64,000 nt of DNA. Source: UBA7446 sp038143535. GTDB lineage: Bacteria; Bacteroidota; Bacteroidia; Flavobacteriales; Flavobacteriaceae. Below, piece by piece: positions 1 to 8,067 of the stretch. Under the pieces are notes generated by a model, which saw nothing but the letters and a program-made list of their open reading frames with translations, did no database searches and was not told where the DNA came from. Within the stretch, counting starts at the first letter, position 1. Each line of letters starts with the position of its first letter. The stretch lies in NCBI GenBank assembly GCA_038143535.1, contig JAYQMD010000001.1, positions 1,302,001 to 1,366,000 of the forward strand, in the 5' to 3' direction. The position numbers and the translations under genes are program-made.

Positions 1-1017
1 TTGAAGAATCACAGAAAGATTTTCGACAAGAAAGACCCCACACAACACAGGAATGAGCAATTCTTTACGAACAATAAGTGCTAGTACGGCGATAATACCC
101 CCTATGGTTAAACTGCCCGTATCACCCATAAATACTTGAGCGGGGAATGCGTTATACCACAAAAAACCAACGAGCGCTCCAACAAAAGCTGCCACAAAAA
201 CAACCACCTCACTTACCTGGGGAATGTACATGACATTGAGGTAGTCAGCAAAAATGATATTGCCCGAAACCCAAGCAAATAGCCCAAGCGTGAGCACCGC
301 AATGGAAGCTGTTCCAGCTGCAAGGCCATCTACACCATCCGTAAGGTTAGCCCCATTGGATACAGCGGTAACTATAAAGATGACTGCCGGTATAAAAATC
401 AACCAAGCGTAGTCTCTTGCGCCCGCTCCTGCCCATGCTATAATATCTCCGTAGTCAAACTCGTTATTTTTCAGTAACGGAATCGTCGTTTTTACCGACT
501 TCTCTTCTTGTAAAAAGCTTTCGCCATCAATGGCCTTTTGCTTTATGGTTACACCAGGGTGAAAATATAACGTAGCACCTACAATCACTCCAAGGGTGAT
601 TTGCCCAACAATCTTAAAACGTCCTTTAAGACCTTCTTTGTCTTTTCGTTTGATCTTAAGGTAGTCATCAGCAAACCCAATTATACCCATCCAAACAGTG
701 GTGACTATTAGCAGTATGATATAGATATTGTCCAGTTTTGTGAGCAGTAAAACAGGAATTAGTGTCCCAAAAATGATCATCAAACCACCCATGGTGGGCG
801 TTCCTGCCTTTTCTTTTTGACCCTCTAGACCCAAGTCGCGAATGCTTTCACCCATTTGGTAGTGTCGCAGCATTGCAATGATGCGTTTTCCAAGCACAGC
901 CGTTACCAACAAAGAAAAAATAATGGCTACCGCCGATCTAAAAGTCAAATATGAAAATAATGATGCTCCTGGTAACTGATATGCACGCTCTAAATATTCA
1001 AACAAATAGTACAACAT
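1..1017 (-). CDS. mraY: Phospho-N-acetylmuramoyl-pentapeptide transferase, C-terminus cut by window edge
   Basis: MraY moves phospho-MurNAc-pentapeptide from UDP onto undecaprenyl phosphate to make lipid I in the cytoplasmic membrane. The frame is open from the ATG (1017-1015) to base 1, giving 339 residues; the family in this group is about 410, so roughly 70 C-terminal residues lie outside the window. The translation has several hydrophobic helices, the stretch GFADDYLK and the later NLTDGVDGLAAG, both hallmark Asp-rich motifs of this transferase family. Its start codon overlaps the murE stop by one base, so it is translated from the same dcw transcript. Identification is secure; only the end is missing. 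Confidence 0.95.
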   Translation of the reverse strand, partial: MLYYLFEYLERAYQLPGASLFSYLTFRSAVAIIFSLLVTAVLGKRIIAMLRHYQMGESIRDLGLEGQKEKAGTPTMGGLMIIFGTLIPVLLLTKLDNIYIILLIVTTVWMGIIGFADDYLKIKRKDKEGLKGRFKIVGQITLGVIVGATLYFHPGVTIKQKAIDGESFLQEEKSVKTTIPLLKNNEFDYGDIIAWAGAGARDYAWLIFIPAVIFIVTAVSNGANLTDGVDGLAAGTASIAVLTLGLFAWVSGNIIFADYLNVMYIPQVSEVVVFVAAFVGALVGFLWYNAFPAQVFMGDTGSLTIGGIIAVLALIVRKELLIPVLCGVFLVENLSVILQ

Positions 1018-2477
1018 TATCTTTTGGATTTAAGGTTTTGTGTTAGCTCTTGCATATCATCAACTGGAAGGCGTTCTCCATGCTGATCTTGATAGCTTTC
1101 GTGTCCCTTACCGGCGACTAAAATGATGTCTTGATCTTGTGCCATGGTACAGGCTGTTTTAATGGCTTGAGCACGGTTCAAGACAGTTAGATGTTTTTGA
1201 TTTGACTCCATCGGAACACCCGCAAGCATCTCATTGATGATCAGGCTTGGATCTTCGTTTCGGGGGTTATCGGAAGTAAAAATGGTCAGGTCGCTTTTGG
1301 CTACAGCGGCCTTGGCCATAAGTGGTCTTTTGGCTTTGTCTCTGTTACCACCACAGCCCACAACCGTGATTAGCTTTTCGTTTCGCGTACGCAATGCAGT
1401 TATGGTGTCCAGCACTTGCACCAATGCATCGGGCGTATGGGCATAATCCACAATGGCCGTAACTTGTCTGTCGGTATGCACCATTTGAAACCTTCCGGGG
1501 GCGCCTTTTATGGTACTTAAGACAGGTAGAAAATCGCTCTGCTCAATATCGAGGAGTTCGGCCATGGCATAAACACTGATAAAATTGGATGCATTGAATG
1601 TGCCAACCAAGGGGGTCCACACTTCGTTGTGCTGCAACTTCAACAACATACCCGAAAAGTCTTTTTCCAATACTTTGACATGAAAATCAGCAACTGACTT
1701 TAAACCAAAATAATGTTTAGAAGCCTTGGTGTTTTGCAACATATAACGTCCGTTTTTGTCATCGGCGTTGGCAAGCGCAAAAGCAGTAGAAGCAAGTCCG
1801 TCAAAGAATATTTTTTTAGTGTCTCGGTAGGATTTAAAATCGTTATGATAATCCAAATGGTCGTGCGAAAGATTGGTGAATACACCCCCAGAAAAGTGAA
1901 GTTCTGCTATTCGGTCTTGGTCTATGCCGTGGGAAGACACTTCCATAAAACAGTGCGTTACTCCTGCGGCTACCATTTCGCTTAAATGCTTATTGATGGT
2001 CAATGGATCGGGTGTCGTGTGGCTACTAGGCACGATTTTTTTATTGATTATAACCTCAACCGTAGACAGCAAGCCAGTTGCAAATCCCATCTTATCAAAA
2101 AGCTGATAAGCCATGGTTGCCACGGAGGTTTTACCGTTGGTTCCCGTTATACCAATCAGTATTAATGCCTTGCTTGGTGTGTCGTACCACTGCGAAGCTA
2201 CTGTCGCCAAGGAGCGGCGGGTATTCTCGCACAAAACATAGACAACCTTATCCGCCAAAACATCTGGAAACTGCTCACATAAAACAGCAACTGCACCATG
2301 CTCAACAGCATCATTTATGTGCGCATGACCATCGTGGTGCGTGCCTTTGATGGCTACAAAAAGAGATTGATGGGTTACGGCTCTGGAGTCGAAAGTAACC
2401 CCACTAATTTGAACAGCCGTGCTTCCCGAAACGGTTTTCAGGGGCACACCAAACAATATATCTTTTAGCTGCTTCAT
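1017..2477 (-). CDS. murE: UDP-N-acetylmuramoyl-tripeptide synthetase MurE
   Basis: The 486-residue protein is an ATP-dependent Mur ligase that adds the third stem-peptide residue to UDP-MurNAc-L-Ala-D-Glu in the cytoplasm. The P-loop TGTNGKTS is at residues 111-118. The central domain contains NLSHDHLDYH, and DNPRNED sits near 403. In this family the DNPR motif marks enzymes that add meso-diaminopimelate rather than lysine, so a DAP-type peptidoglycan is inferred. Length is normal. It overlaps ftsI by 4 bases upstream and mraY by one base downstream, consistent with translational coupling inside the dcw cluster. Confidence 0.96.
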   Translation of the reverse strand: MKQLKDILFGVPLKTVSGSTAVQISGVTFDSRAVTHQSLFVAIKGTHHDGHAHINDAVEHGAVAVLCEQFPDVLADKVVYVLCENTRRSLATVASQWYDTPSKALILIGITGTNGKTSVATMAYQLFDKMGFATGLLSTVEVIINKKIVPSSHTTPDPLTINKHLSEMVAAGVTHCFMEVSSHGIDQDRIAELHFSGGVFTNLSHDHLDYHNDFKSYRDTKKIFFDGLASTAFALANADDKNGRYMLQNTKASKHYFGLKSVADFHVKVLEKDFSGMLLKLQHNEVWTPLVGTFNASNFISVYAMAELLDIEQSDFLPVLSTIKGAPGRFQMVHTDRQVTAIVDYAHTPDALVQVLDTITALRTRNEKLITVVGCGGNRDKAKRPLMAKAAVAKSDLTIFTSDNPRNEDPSLIINEMLAGVPMESNQKHLTVLNRAQAIKTACTMAQDQDIILVAGKGHESYQDQHGERLPVDDMQELTQNLKSKR

Positions 2478-4462
2478 GATAGTGTTAGTATTACTTTTTT
2501 TGTTTTGCTAAGAGCTGCACCCGGTCGTTGAGATTGTCGCTTTACCTTGCCCTTACCTTTTAGCATTACTTCTATACCCAAGCTTTCGAGAACGGTCACT
2601 GCATCCATGGCTGGCCATCCACGGAGGTCAGGCATTTTTTCTAGATGATATGCATCGGTAATGTCTGGCTTTGGTGCTGCTAAGTCAGCAACTTTGTTTA
2701 AGTCGAGTGTGGTGTATTCTGGTATGTCGTGGATAACTGCCTGTGCAATTTGTTTCACCACTGGTGCAGCAACCACGTTGCCGTAATAACCAATTTTCTT
2801 GTTAGGCTTGTGCACCACAACGATGCAGGAATAGGTAGGATTATGTGCAGGAAAATACCCCACAAAGCTAGCAACGTACTTGACGTCATCTGTGGTATAG
2901 TCAATTTGACAGGTTCCCGTTTTGCCAGCAATAGATAGCTTTTCATCATAAATATTATGAGCGGTTCCCCATTTGTTTTTTACCACTCCTTCCATAAGGT
3001 GTTGCAGTTTGCCCAGGGTTTCTTGCGAGCAAATAGCGGGGTTTATCACTTTTTTGGGATACGATTTTACATTTTTACCGTCTAGTGTTTTTACTGCCGA
3101 AACAAATCGCGGCATTACCAATTCGCCATTGTTGGCAACTGCATTGTAGTAGCTCAAGGTTTGAAGCGGTGTAAGCATTACACCATAGCCAAACGCCATC
3201 CACGGCAGGTCTAAACCGTCCCAGTCGGCATCCTTGGGATGTGGTATTTTGGGCAGCCCCTCACCTGAAATAGCTACACCCAAAGGTTTGTCCAACCCCA
3301 TGGCCAGCAGCCGGTCTGTGAACTGTGAAGGGTTCTCTTTGTAGTTTTCGTAAATCAGTTTAACAACCCCAGTATTGGACGAGCTTTCAAAAACCTTACT
3401 TGCTGGAATAATACCATAACCACCACGCTTGGAATCTCTAACGTGATACTTTCCGTAAAACGTAAGCTTTCCTTTTTCGGTATCTACCATGGTCATGGTG
3501 TCTATTACCGTGTCTTCAAAGGCAGCCATCATGGAAAACAACTTAAAAGTAGAGCCTGGCTCATGTGCCTCGCCAACTGCGTAATTTAATTTTTCATAAT
3601 ACTTGTCCCCGTCCGTTCTACCAAGGTTTGCAATGGCTTTTACTGCACCCGTTTTGGTTTCCATTACCACAACTGTTCCATGCTCTGCTTCGTATTTTTC
3701 TAAAGAAGCTAGCAAGGCATGATGGGCAACATCTTGTAAGTTAGTATCAATCGTGGACCAAACATCCAACCCATCGATGGGTTCTTGTTGATATTCGTTT
3801 GTTAGGGGTTTCCATTGTTGTTTGGCAATGCGCTGTCGCAATTGACGTCCAGGCTGACCGCGCAAGGTGGTTCCATAAGCACCTTCAAGTCCTACTTTAA
3901 TATAAGTACCGTCTGGTTTTTTCTGTTCATAGCCCAAGGTGCGTTCAGCAATTTTGCCAAGCGGAAGGTCACGTACAAATTTGCGCTCTACTATCAAACC
4001 TCCGCGAATGCCACCCAATCGGAACATGGGAAATGACTTGATGCGCTGATAGTCATCAAATGGTAGGCGACGCCCTATAAGCTGGTATCTGTTTTTGTTT
4101 TTACGCGCTTTCACCAACAAGTTGCGGTAATACCGCTTTGGCTTTTCAAATAATGCAGCAAGCGAGTCGCTCAAGGCATCTACGTTGTTGTCAAACACAC
4201 GCTTACTTACAGTAACCGCATCAAAGTGTATGGAAAATTTTGAAACGGATGTCGCCAATAGACTGCCGTCATCGGCATAAATATTCCCTCGTACAGGGAC
4301 AATTTCAAAGTTTTGAATACTGCGTTTTTCTGCCAATTCACGGTACTTGTCTCCTTGATTTAGCTGTAATGATACCAGTCGATACCCCACGCTTAAACCA
4401 AGTGCGAAAAGCACAAAAACAACCAAGTAGCTGCGAGACATCATGTTCCTCTGCTTACTCAT
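2474..4462 (-). CDS. ftsI: Septal peptidoglycan transpeptidase (PBP3/FtsI-type) with C-terminal PASTA domain
   Basis: This class B penicillin-binding protein of 662 residues cross-links septal peptidoglycan on the outer face of the inner membrane. One N-terminal membrane helix (about 12-32) is followed by a dimerisation domain and a transpeptidase domain. The catalytic SxxK is STFK at 304-307, SxN is at 361-363 and KTGT at 514-517. The last 55 residues (from MPDLRGWPAMDA) form a PASTA repeat, giving a SpoVD-like layout that E. coli FtsI lacks. It overlaps the ftsL-like gene by 8 bases and murE by 4. The dcw position supports a division role over elongation. Confidence 0.94.
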   Translation of the reverse strand: MSKQRNMMSRSYLVVFVLFALGLSVGYRLVSLQLNQGDKYRELAEKRSIQNFEIVPVRGNIYADDGSLLATSVSKFSIHFDAVTVSKRVFDNNVDALSDSLAALFEKPKRYYRNLLVKARKNKNRYQLIGRRLPFDDYQRIKSFPMFRLGGIRGGLIVERKFVRDLPLGKIAERTLGYEQKKPDGTYIKVGLEGAYGTTLRGQPGRQLRQRIAKQQWKPLTNEYQQEPIDGLDVWSTIDTNLQDVAHHALLASLEKYEAEHGTVVVMETKTGAVKAIANLGRTDGDKYYEKLNYAVGEAHEPGSTFKLFSMMAAFEDTVIDTMTMVDTEKGKLTFYGKYHVRDSKRGGYGIIPASKVFESSSNTGVVKLIYENYKENPSQFTDRLLAMGLDKPLGVAISGEGLPKIPHPKDADWDGLDLPWMAFGYGVMLTPLQTLSYYNAVANNGELVMPRFVSAVKTLDGKNVKSYPKKVINPAICSQETLGKLQHLMEGVVKNKWGTAHNIYDEKLSIAGKTGTCQIDYTTDDVKYVASFVGYFPAHNPTYSCIVVVHKPNKKIGYYGNVVAAPVVKQIAQAVIHDIPEYTTLDLNKVADLAAPKPDITDAYHLEKMPDLRGWPAMDAVTVLESLGIEVMLKGKGKVKRQSQRPGAALSKTKKVILTLS

Positions 4463-4772
4463 CTGATTGAATTGTAATTTTTATAGGTGCCTTGTCTGGC
4501 GGGAAAACCCCTTGGTTTTTTAAGGCGTTTGCTAACTGAGTTTCCATCCTTTTATGCATCGCCTTTTCACGAACCGAAACAAACTCGCTGCGAATAGCTT
4601 GAAGCTCTTTATTTGCTTGTGCAATTTGCACTACTTTTTGATCTACTTGGTGGGAGGCAGTAATCATCAGTCCTGCAAGAAAAAAGACAAACAGGATAAA
4701 CCGCCAGTTTTTTGATGCGCCCTCTTGCACCAAAAAAGTTCCTTTAAGCAGATTTAAGATTCCTGTTTTCAT
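4455..4772 (-). CDS. ftsL: FtsL-like division protein
   Basis: A 105-residue bitopic membrane protein. A short basic cytoplasmic N-terminus precedes one hydrophobic helix at about residues 23-41, then a heptad-rich coiled coil (about 45-90) with many Lys, Gln and Glu. FtsL proteins have exactly this topology and bind FtsB and FtsQ at the septum, but their sequence is poorly conserved, so the call depends on architecture plus position between rsmH and ftsI, the standard place of ftsL. Both ends overlap the neighbouring genes (4 bases with rsmH, 8 with ftsI). Confidence 0.8.
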   Translation of the reverse strand: MKTGILNLLKGTFLVQEGASKNWRFILFVFFLAGLMITASHQVDQKVVQIAQANKELQAIRSEFVSVREKAMHKRMETQLANALKNQGVFPPDKAPIKITIQSDE

Positions 4773-5668
4773 AAGCGTTGCGCTATCCGCAATTTTGCAC
4801 TTCGTGCTCTGTTGTTTTGTTTAATTTCTTCTTTATCAGGAACCACCAAACCACCGCATTTTTTAAAATACAACGTGGGGTTTCCAAAATCATCCTTCGC
4901 TGGTTCGCTATCAAAATTTCCATTTTGAATATACCTTTTGACCATTCTGTCTTCTAGTGAGTGGTAACTGATTACGCTCAACCGGCCACCCGATTTTAAG
5001 ACGTCTTTGGATTGGGTTAAAAAGGATTGCAATACGTCAATTTCTTTATTGACTTCCATCCGTAGGGACTGGTAAATCTTGGCCAGTACCTTGTGCTCGT
5101 TTCCTTTGGGTAATACCTTACGTAACACCCCGTTGAGTTGCACGGTGGTTGCGATTTCGTCTGGTCTGTGTTGCACAATTAGACTGGCTATTTTTTTTGC
5201 GTTGCGCAGTTCTCCGTAGGCAAATAGCAAATCTGCCAGTACTGACTCACTATAGGTATTGACGATTTCTTTTGCTGTGAGCGCTTGTTGCTGATTCATG
5301 CGCATGTCTAACGGCCCATCAAAACGAATGGAAAAACCACGATCTGGTGTGTCGAACTGATATGAAGACACACCTAAGTCAGCAAGAATGCCATCTACTT
5401 TTTCAATTTTATGAAATTTCATAAAGCGTTTTAAATAGCCAAAGTTTTGGGGAATAAGTGTAAAGCGACTGTCATCTATGGCATTGCGCTTCGCATCCTC
5501 GTCTTGGTCAAAAGCAAACAGTTTGCTCTGGCTGTCCATATTGTCTAAGATTTCTTGGGAGTGACCACCGCCACCGAAAGTTGCATCTACGTAAACCGAA
5601 TCAGGACGAATGTTCAATCCTGAGACAGACGCAGCAAGCAAAACCGGGCTATGATACATCGTCTCCAT
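4769..5668 (-). CDS. rsmH: 16S rRNA (cytosine-1402-N4)-methyltransferase RsmH
   Basis: RsmH (MraW) methylates N4 of C1402 in the ribosomal P site using SAM. The 299-residue protein begins with YHSPVLLAASV and has the SAM-binding loop DATFGGGGHS near residue 30. It also carries GVSSYQFDTPDRGFSIRFDGPLDMRM and, near the end, SYHSLEDRMVKRYI, all strong RsmH signatures. Two starts are possible: ATG at 5668, used here, or ATG at 5659, whose first residues MYHSPVLL resemble relatives more closely. Either one overlaps the end of mraZ, by 20 or 11 bases. It is the second gene of the dcw run. Confidence 0.96.
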   Translation of the reverse strand: METMYHSPVLLAASVSGLNIRPDSVYVDATFGGGGHSQEILDNMDSQSKLFAFDQDEDAKRNAIDDSRFTLIPQNFGYLKRFMKFHKIEKVDGILADLGVSSYQFDTPDRGFSIRFDGPLDMRMNQQQALTAKEIVNTYSESVLADLLFAYGELRNAKKIASLIVQHRPDEIATTVQLNGVLRKVLPKGNEHKVLAKIYQSLRMEVNKEIDVLQSFLTQSKDVLKSGGRLSVISYHSLEDRMVKRYIQNGNFDSEPAKDDFGNPTLYFKKCGGLVVPDKEEIKQNNRARSAKLRIAQRL

Positions 5669-6113
5669 CGTCTCCCATTACGTCTTCTGCCAAGGCAGCA
5701 AAATCAACAGCTGCTTCATCAATTGCTTTTTCATAGCGCTCTTTGTCCCATATTTCTATGATATTGACTGCCGCAGAAAGCACCACGGCTTTCTCTATTC
5801 CGGCAAACAATGCTAAATCACGGGGAACAAGCAGTCTGTCTGTGGCATCGAGTTCAACAACCTTAACACCAGCAGTGAAGCGCCGTATGAAATCGTTATT
5901 TTTTTTCTTAAACCTGTTGAGCTTGTTCACCTTGGCCATCAATGCATTCCATTCTTGTAGTGAGTACAGCTCTAGGCATGGCTGAAAAACAGCCCGCTTG
6001 ACCACAAAAGCCTCCTGACGGGCACCAGCCAACTGCTTGGAAAGGGCAGTAGGAATTTTAACCCGCCCCTTGGGGTCTGCTTTACACTGATATGTTCCAA
6101 TTAAATGCGACAA
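5649..6113 (-). CDS. mraZ: MraZ transcriptional regulator / division protein, TTG start
   Basis: MraZ (154 residues) is a ring-forming DNA-binding protein of the AbrB-like double-psi barrel type and normally heads the dcw cluster, whose promoter it controls. The N-terminus reads LIGTYQCKADPKGRVKIP, the first of two SpoVT/AbrB-like repeats; the second is GVKVVELDATDRLLVPRDL. The start is TTG at 6113-6111: an in-frame TAA lies two codons upstream and no ATG precedes the conserved LIGTY stretch, so the TTG is forced. Three 10-bp repeats upstream (6161-6190) are its probable operator. Confidence 0.95.
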   Translation of the reverse strand: MSHLIGTYQCKADPKGRVKIPTALSKQLAGARQEAFVVKRAVFQPCLELYSLQEWNALMAKVNKLNRFKKKNNDFIRRFTAGVKVVELDATDRLLVPRDLALFAGIEKAVVLSAAVNIIEIWDKERYEKAIDEAAVDFAALAEDVMGDDGDDVS

Positions 6114-6143
6114 GGCTTATGATTTTTACCATTAGGTATGAGT

Positions 6144-6151
6144 CAAAATTA
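6144..6151 (-). promoter_or_regulatory. Putative -7 element of the mraZ/dcw promoter
   Basis: On the minus strand these bases read TAATTTTG, a full match to the Bacteroidota -7 consensus TAnnTTTG. The predicted transcription start is near 6140, about 27 bases before the TTG start of mraZ. No clear TTG -33 box sits about 19 bases upstream; that place is occupied by the 10-bp repeats at 6161-6190. This suggests the promoter depends on, or is blocked by, whatever binds them. Confidence 0.55.
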
Positions 6152-6160
6152 CATATAATT

Positions 6161-6190
6161 TCCCACATTTTACCACATTTTACCACTTTG
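6161..6190 (-). promoter_or_regulatory. Three tandem 10-bp repeats, probable MraZ operator
   Basis: Read on the minus strand the segment is AAAGTGGTAA, AATGTGGTAA, AATGTGGGAA within a one- or two-base frame shift: three copies of a (A)AxGTGG core at exact 10-bp spacing. Known MraZ operators are arrays of short boxes at 10-bp spacing, TGGGN in E. coli and AAAGTG[T/G] in mycoplasmas. The repeats overlap the -33 region of the mraZ promoter. Assignment to MraZ is inference from spacing, box sequence and position. Confidence 0.7.
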
Positions 6191-6323
6191 TTAATAAGTT
6201 CTTCCACAATGACTTAAAGCGCTTATAATTGTCTTAAAATCAATTTTTTAAAATTGACTGTTCATGCTAAAACCGTAAAAATTAAACAACATATAATTTT
6301 ACAAACAGCTAGCTTAATGTAAT

Positions 6324-6351
6324 TTGCTTGGGGTTTATTTACCTATATTTG
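6324..6351 (+). promoter_or_regulatory. Promoter of the hydrolase/engB pair
   Basis: TTG at 6324-6326, a 17-base gap and TATATTTG at 6344-6351 match the Bacteroidota housekeeping promoter. The predicted start near 6354 lies about 14 bases before the hydrolase ATG. The 254-base gap to mraZ thus holds two divergent promoters. The AT-rich stretch between the MraZ repeats and this promoter (6191-6320) shows nothing else that I recognise. Confidence 0.65.
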
Positions 6352-6367
6352 TCTCTGATTTGACAAT

Positions 6368-7132
6368 ATGCACAATTCTCTAAAAGTATCTGGGCGCTAC
6401 TCCTACTACGAAAAAGGCGAGGGAGCTCCGCTTGTTATTCTTCATGGTTTAATGGGAGGCTTGAGCAATTTTGACGGCGTTGCGGCGCATTTCTCAACTG
6501 CCGGCTACAAAGTTCTTATACCTGAGCTGCCATTATATGATTTGCCGTTGTTAAAGACCAACGTGAAGCAATTTGCAATATACCTTCGTGATTTTATCAC
6601 GCACTTGGGTGAAGAAAAAGTAATTTTAATTGGAAATTCATTGGGTGGTCATATTGGTCTATTACACACCAACCTCTTTCCAGAAAAAGTCAAAGGACTT
6701 GTTATTACGGGAAGCTCTGGGCTGTATGAAAACGCCATGGGAGAAAGCTATCCAAAACGCGAAAATTACGAATACATTAAGAAAAAAACACAAGATGTTT
6801 TTTACGATCCAATCATTGCCTCTAAAGAAGTTGTGGATGATGTATTTGAGACCGTTAATGACAGAAAAAAACTTATCAAAATCTTAACCATTGCCAAAAG
6901 TGCTATTCGCCACAACATGGCCAAAGATTTGCCAAATATCAAAGTGCCTGCCGGTATTATTTGGGGCAAGCAAGATGCTGTTACCCCACCAAGCGTTGGA
7001 GAAGAGTTCCATAGGCTTCTTCCCGATTCTACTTTATATTGGATTGACAAATGTGGACATGCACCCATGATGGAACATCCAGATACGTTTAACAATATTC
7101 TTTCAGGCTGGCTAAGCGAAAATAATTTGTAA
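6368..7132 (+). CDS. Alpha/beta-hydrolase
   Basis: A 254-residue cytoplasmic hydrolase of the alpha/beta fold. The oxyanion region is LHGLMGG at 25-31, the nucleophile elbow is GNSLGG with Ser91, the acid is probably Asp203 in KQDAVTPP, and the base is His231 in CGHAPMMEHP, so the triad is complete. Length is typical of esterase/meta-cleavage-product-hydrolase-like members. The substrate cannot be told from sequence. It lies 2 bases before engB and shares its promoter; the pair may simply be an ancient operon. Confidence 0.85.
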   Translation: MHNSLKVSGRYSYYEKGEGAPLVILHGLMGGLSNFDGVAAHFSTAGYKVLIPELPLYDLPLLKTNVKQFAIYLRDFITHLGEEKVILIGNSLGGHIGLLHTNLFPEKVKGLVITGSSGLYENAMGESYPKRENYEYIKKKTQDVFYDPIIASKEVVDDVFETVNDRKKLIKILTIAKSAIRHNMAKDLPNIKVPAGIIWGKQDAVTPPSVGEEFHRLLPDSTLYWIDKCGHAPMMEHPDTFNNILSGWLSENNL

Positions 7133-7134
7133 TT

Positions 7135-7725
7135 ATGCGTGTCAAAAGCGCGTCTTTTGTGATCAGTAACGCTAAGGTATCCGATTGCCCAAAGTCGTCA
7201 TTGCCCGAATTTGCTTTTATAGGCAGGTCAAACGTTGGCAAATCGTCTTTAATCAATATGCTAACAGGTCGCAAGCAGCTTGCCAAAACATCTGGAAAGC
7301 CTGGAAAAACCCAACTCATCAATCACTTTTTAATAAATAAAAATTGGTACCTTGTTGATTTACCCGGGTACGGCTATGCCCGTGTTTCTAAAAAAACTAA
7401 AAAAGAATTTCAAAGCTATATTACCTCTTATTTCTTAGAGCGCAAGCAACTCGTAAATGCTTTTGTTTTGATTGACATCCGACACGAGCCGCAAGCCATA
7501 GATTTGGCGTTTATGGAATGGATGGGAACCCAACAGATTCCTTTTTCCATCATTTTTACAAAAGCCGATAAATTATCTGATAGTAACATTGACCCAACGG
7601 TTAGCGCCTATTTAAACTTCATGCTGGAAGGGGTTTGGGCAGAAACACCCCCGCATTTTATCACTTCCGCTACTACAAGCAAAGGCAAAGAAGAAGTGTT
7701 GGCGTGTGTGGGATCAATGCTTTAA
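7135..7725 (+). CDS. engB: Ribosome-biogenesis GTPase EngB (YsxC/YihA)
   Basis: A 196-residue TRAFAC GTPase that assists late 50S ribosomal subunit assembly. G1 is GRSNVGKSS (30-38), the G2 threonine region is GKPGKTQLINHF, G3 is DLPGYG (75-80), and G4 is TKAD in IIFTKADKLS. All EngB hallmarks are present and the length is normal. The stop codon interlocks with that of convergent gldC (they share bases 7723-7724), leaving no room for a terminator between them. Confidence 0.95.
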   Translation: MRVKSASFVISNAKVSDCPKSSLPEFAFIGRSNVGKSSLINMLTGRKQLAKTSGKPGKTQLINHFLINKNWYLVDLPGYGYARVSKKTKKEFQSYITSYFLERKQLVNAFVLIDIRHEPQAIDLAFMEWMGTQQIPFSIIFTKADKLSDSNIDPTVSAYLNFMLEGVWAETPPHFITSATTSKGKEEVLACVGSML

Positions 7726-8066
7726 TTTCCCTTTTTAACATCCTTGAGGTTTCGCTCACTTGCGAAAAAATCACAAAATTGCTGCATGGCTTCTCCCATC
7801 TGTGCATCTTCAGTTGCTTTTAGGTAAGAGGCGCGAATTCCAACCAATGTTTGATGAACAAAAACCTGCATTTGATCTACCGGCATTTCTTTTGACCACA
7901 AGTCAATCCGTGCACTTTCTTGGGCATCCTTATCCCATGTGCTTAGGAAAAAAGCTTCCATAGACTGTGCTTTCACGCCGCCATCTGGCGCAGACCACTC
8001 CATGGCTTCGGGGGTATTGTTCTCGTCTAAGGTAACCGCCAAGGTAATTTGTGTTTTTCGTTTCAT
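7722..8066 (-). CDS. gldC: Gliding motility protein GldC
   Basis: A 114-residue soluble protein with no signal peptide. Recognised from TLDENNTPEAMEWSAPDGG, IDLWSKEMPVDQM, FVHQTLVGI and MQQFCDFFA, which match GldC proteins of gliding flavobacteria. GldC is an accessory gliding protein; its exact biochemical role is not established. It follows gldB with a one-base gap, the classical gldB-gldC pair, with nadE divergent, as in Flavobacterium. The presence of gldBC suggests type IX secretion and gliding ability, but the core gldKLMN genes are not in this window. Confidence 0.9.
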   Translation of the reverse strand: MKRKTQITLAVTLDENNTPEAMEWSAPDGGVKAQSMEAFFLSTWDKDAQESARIDLWSKEMPVDQMQVFVHQTLVGIRASYLKATEDAQMGEAMQQFCDFFASERNLKDVKKGN

Positions 8067-8067
8067 C

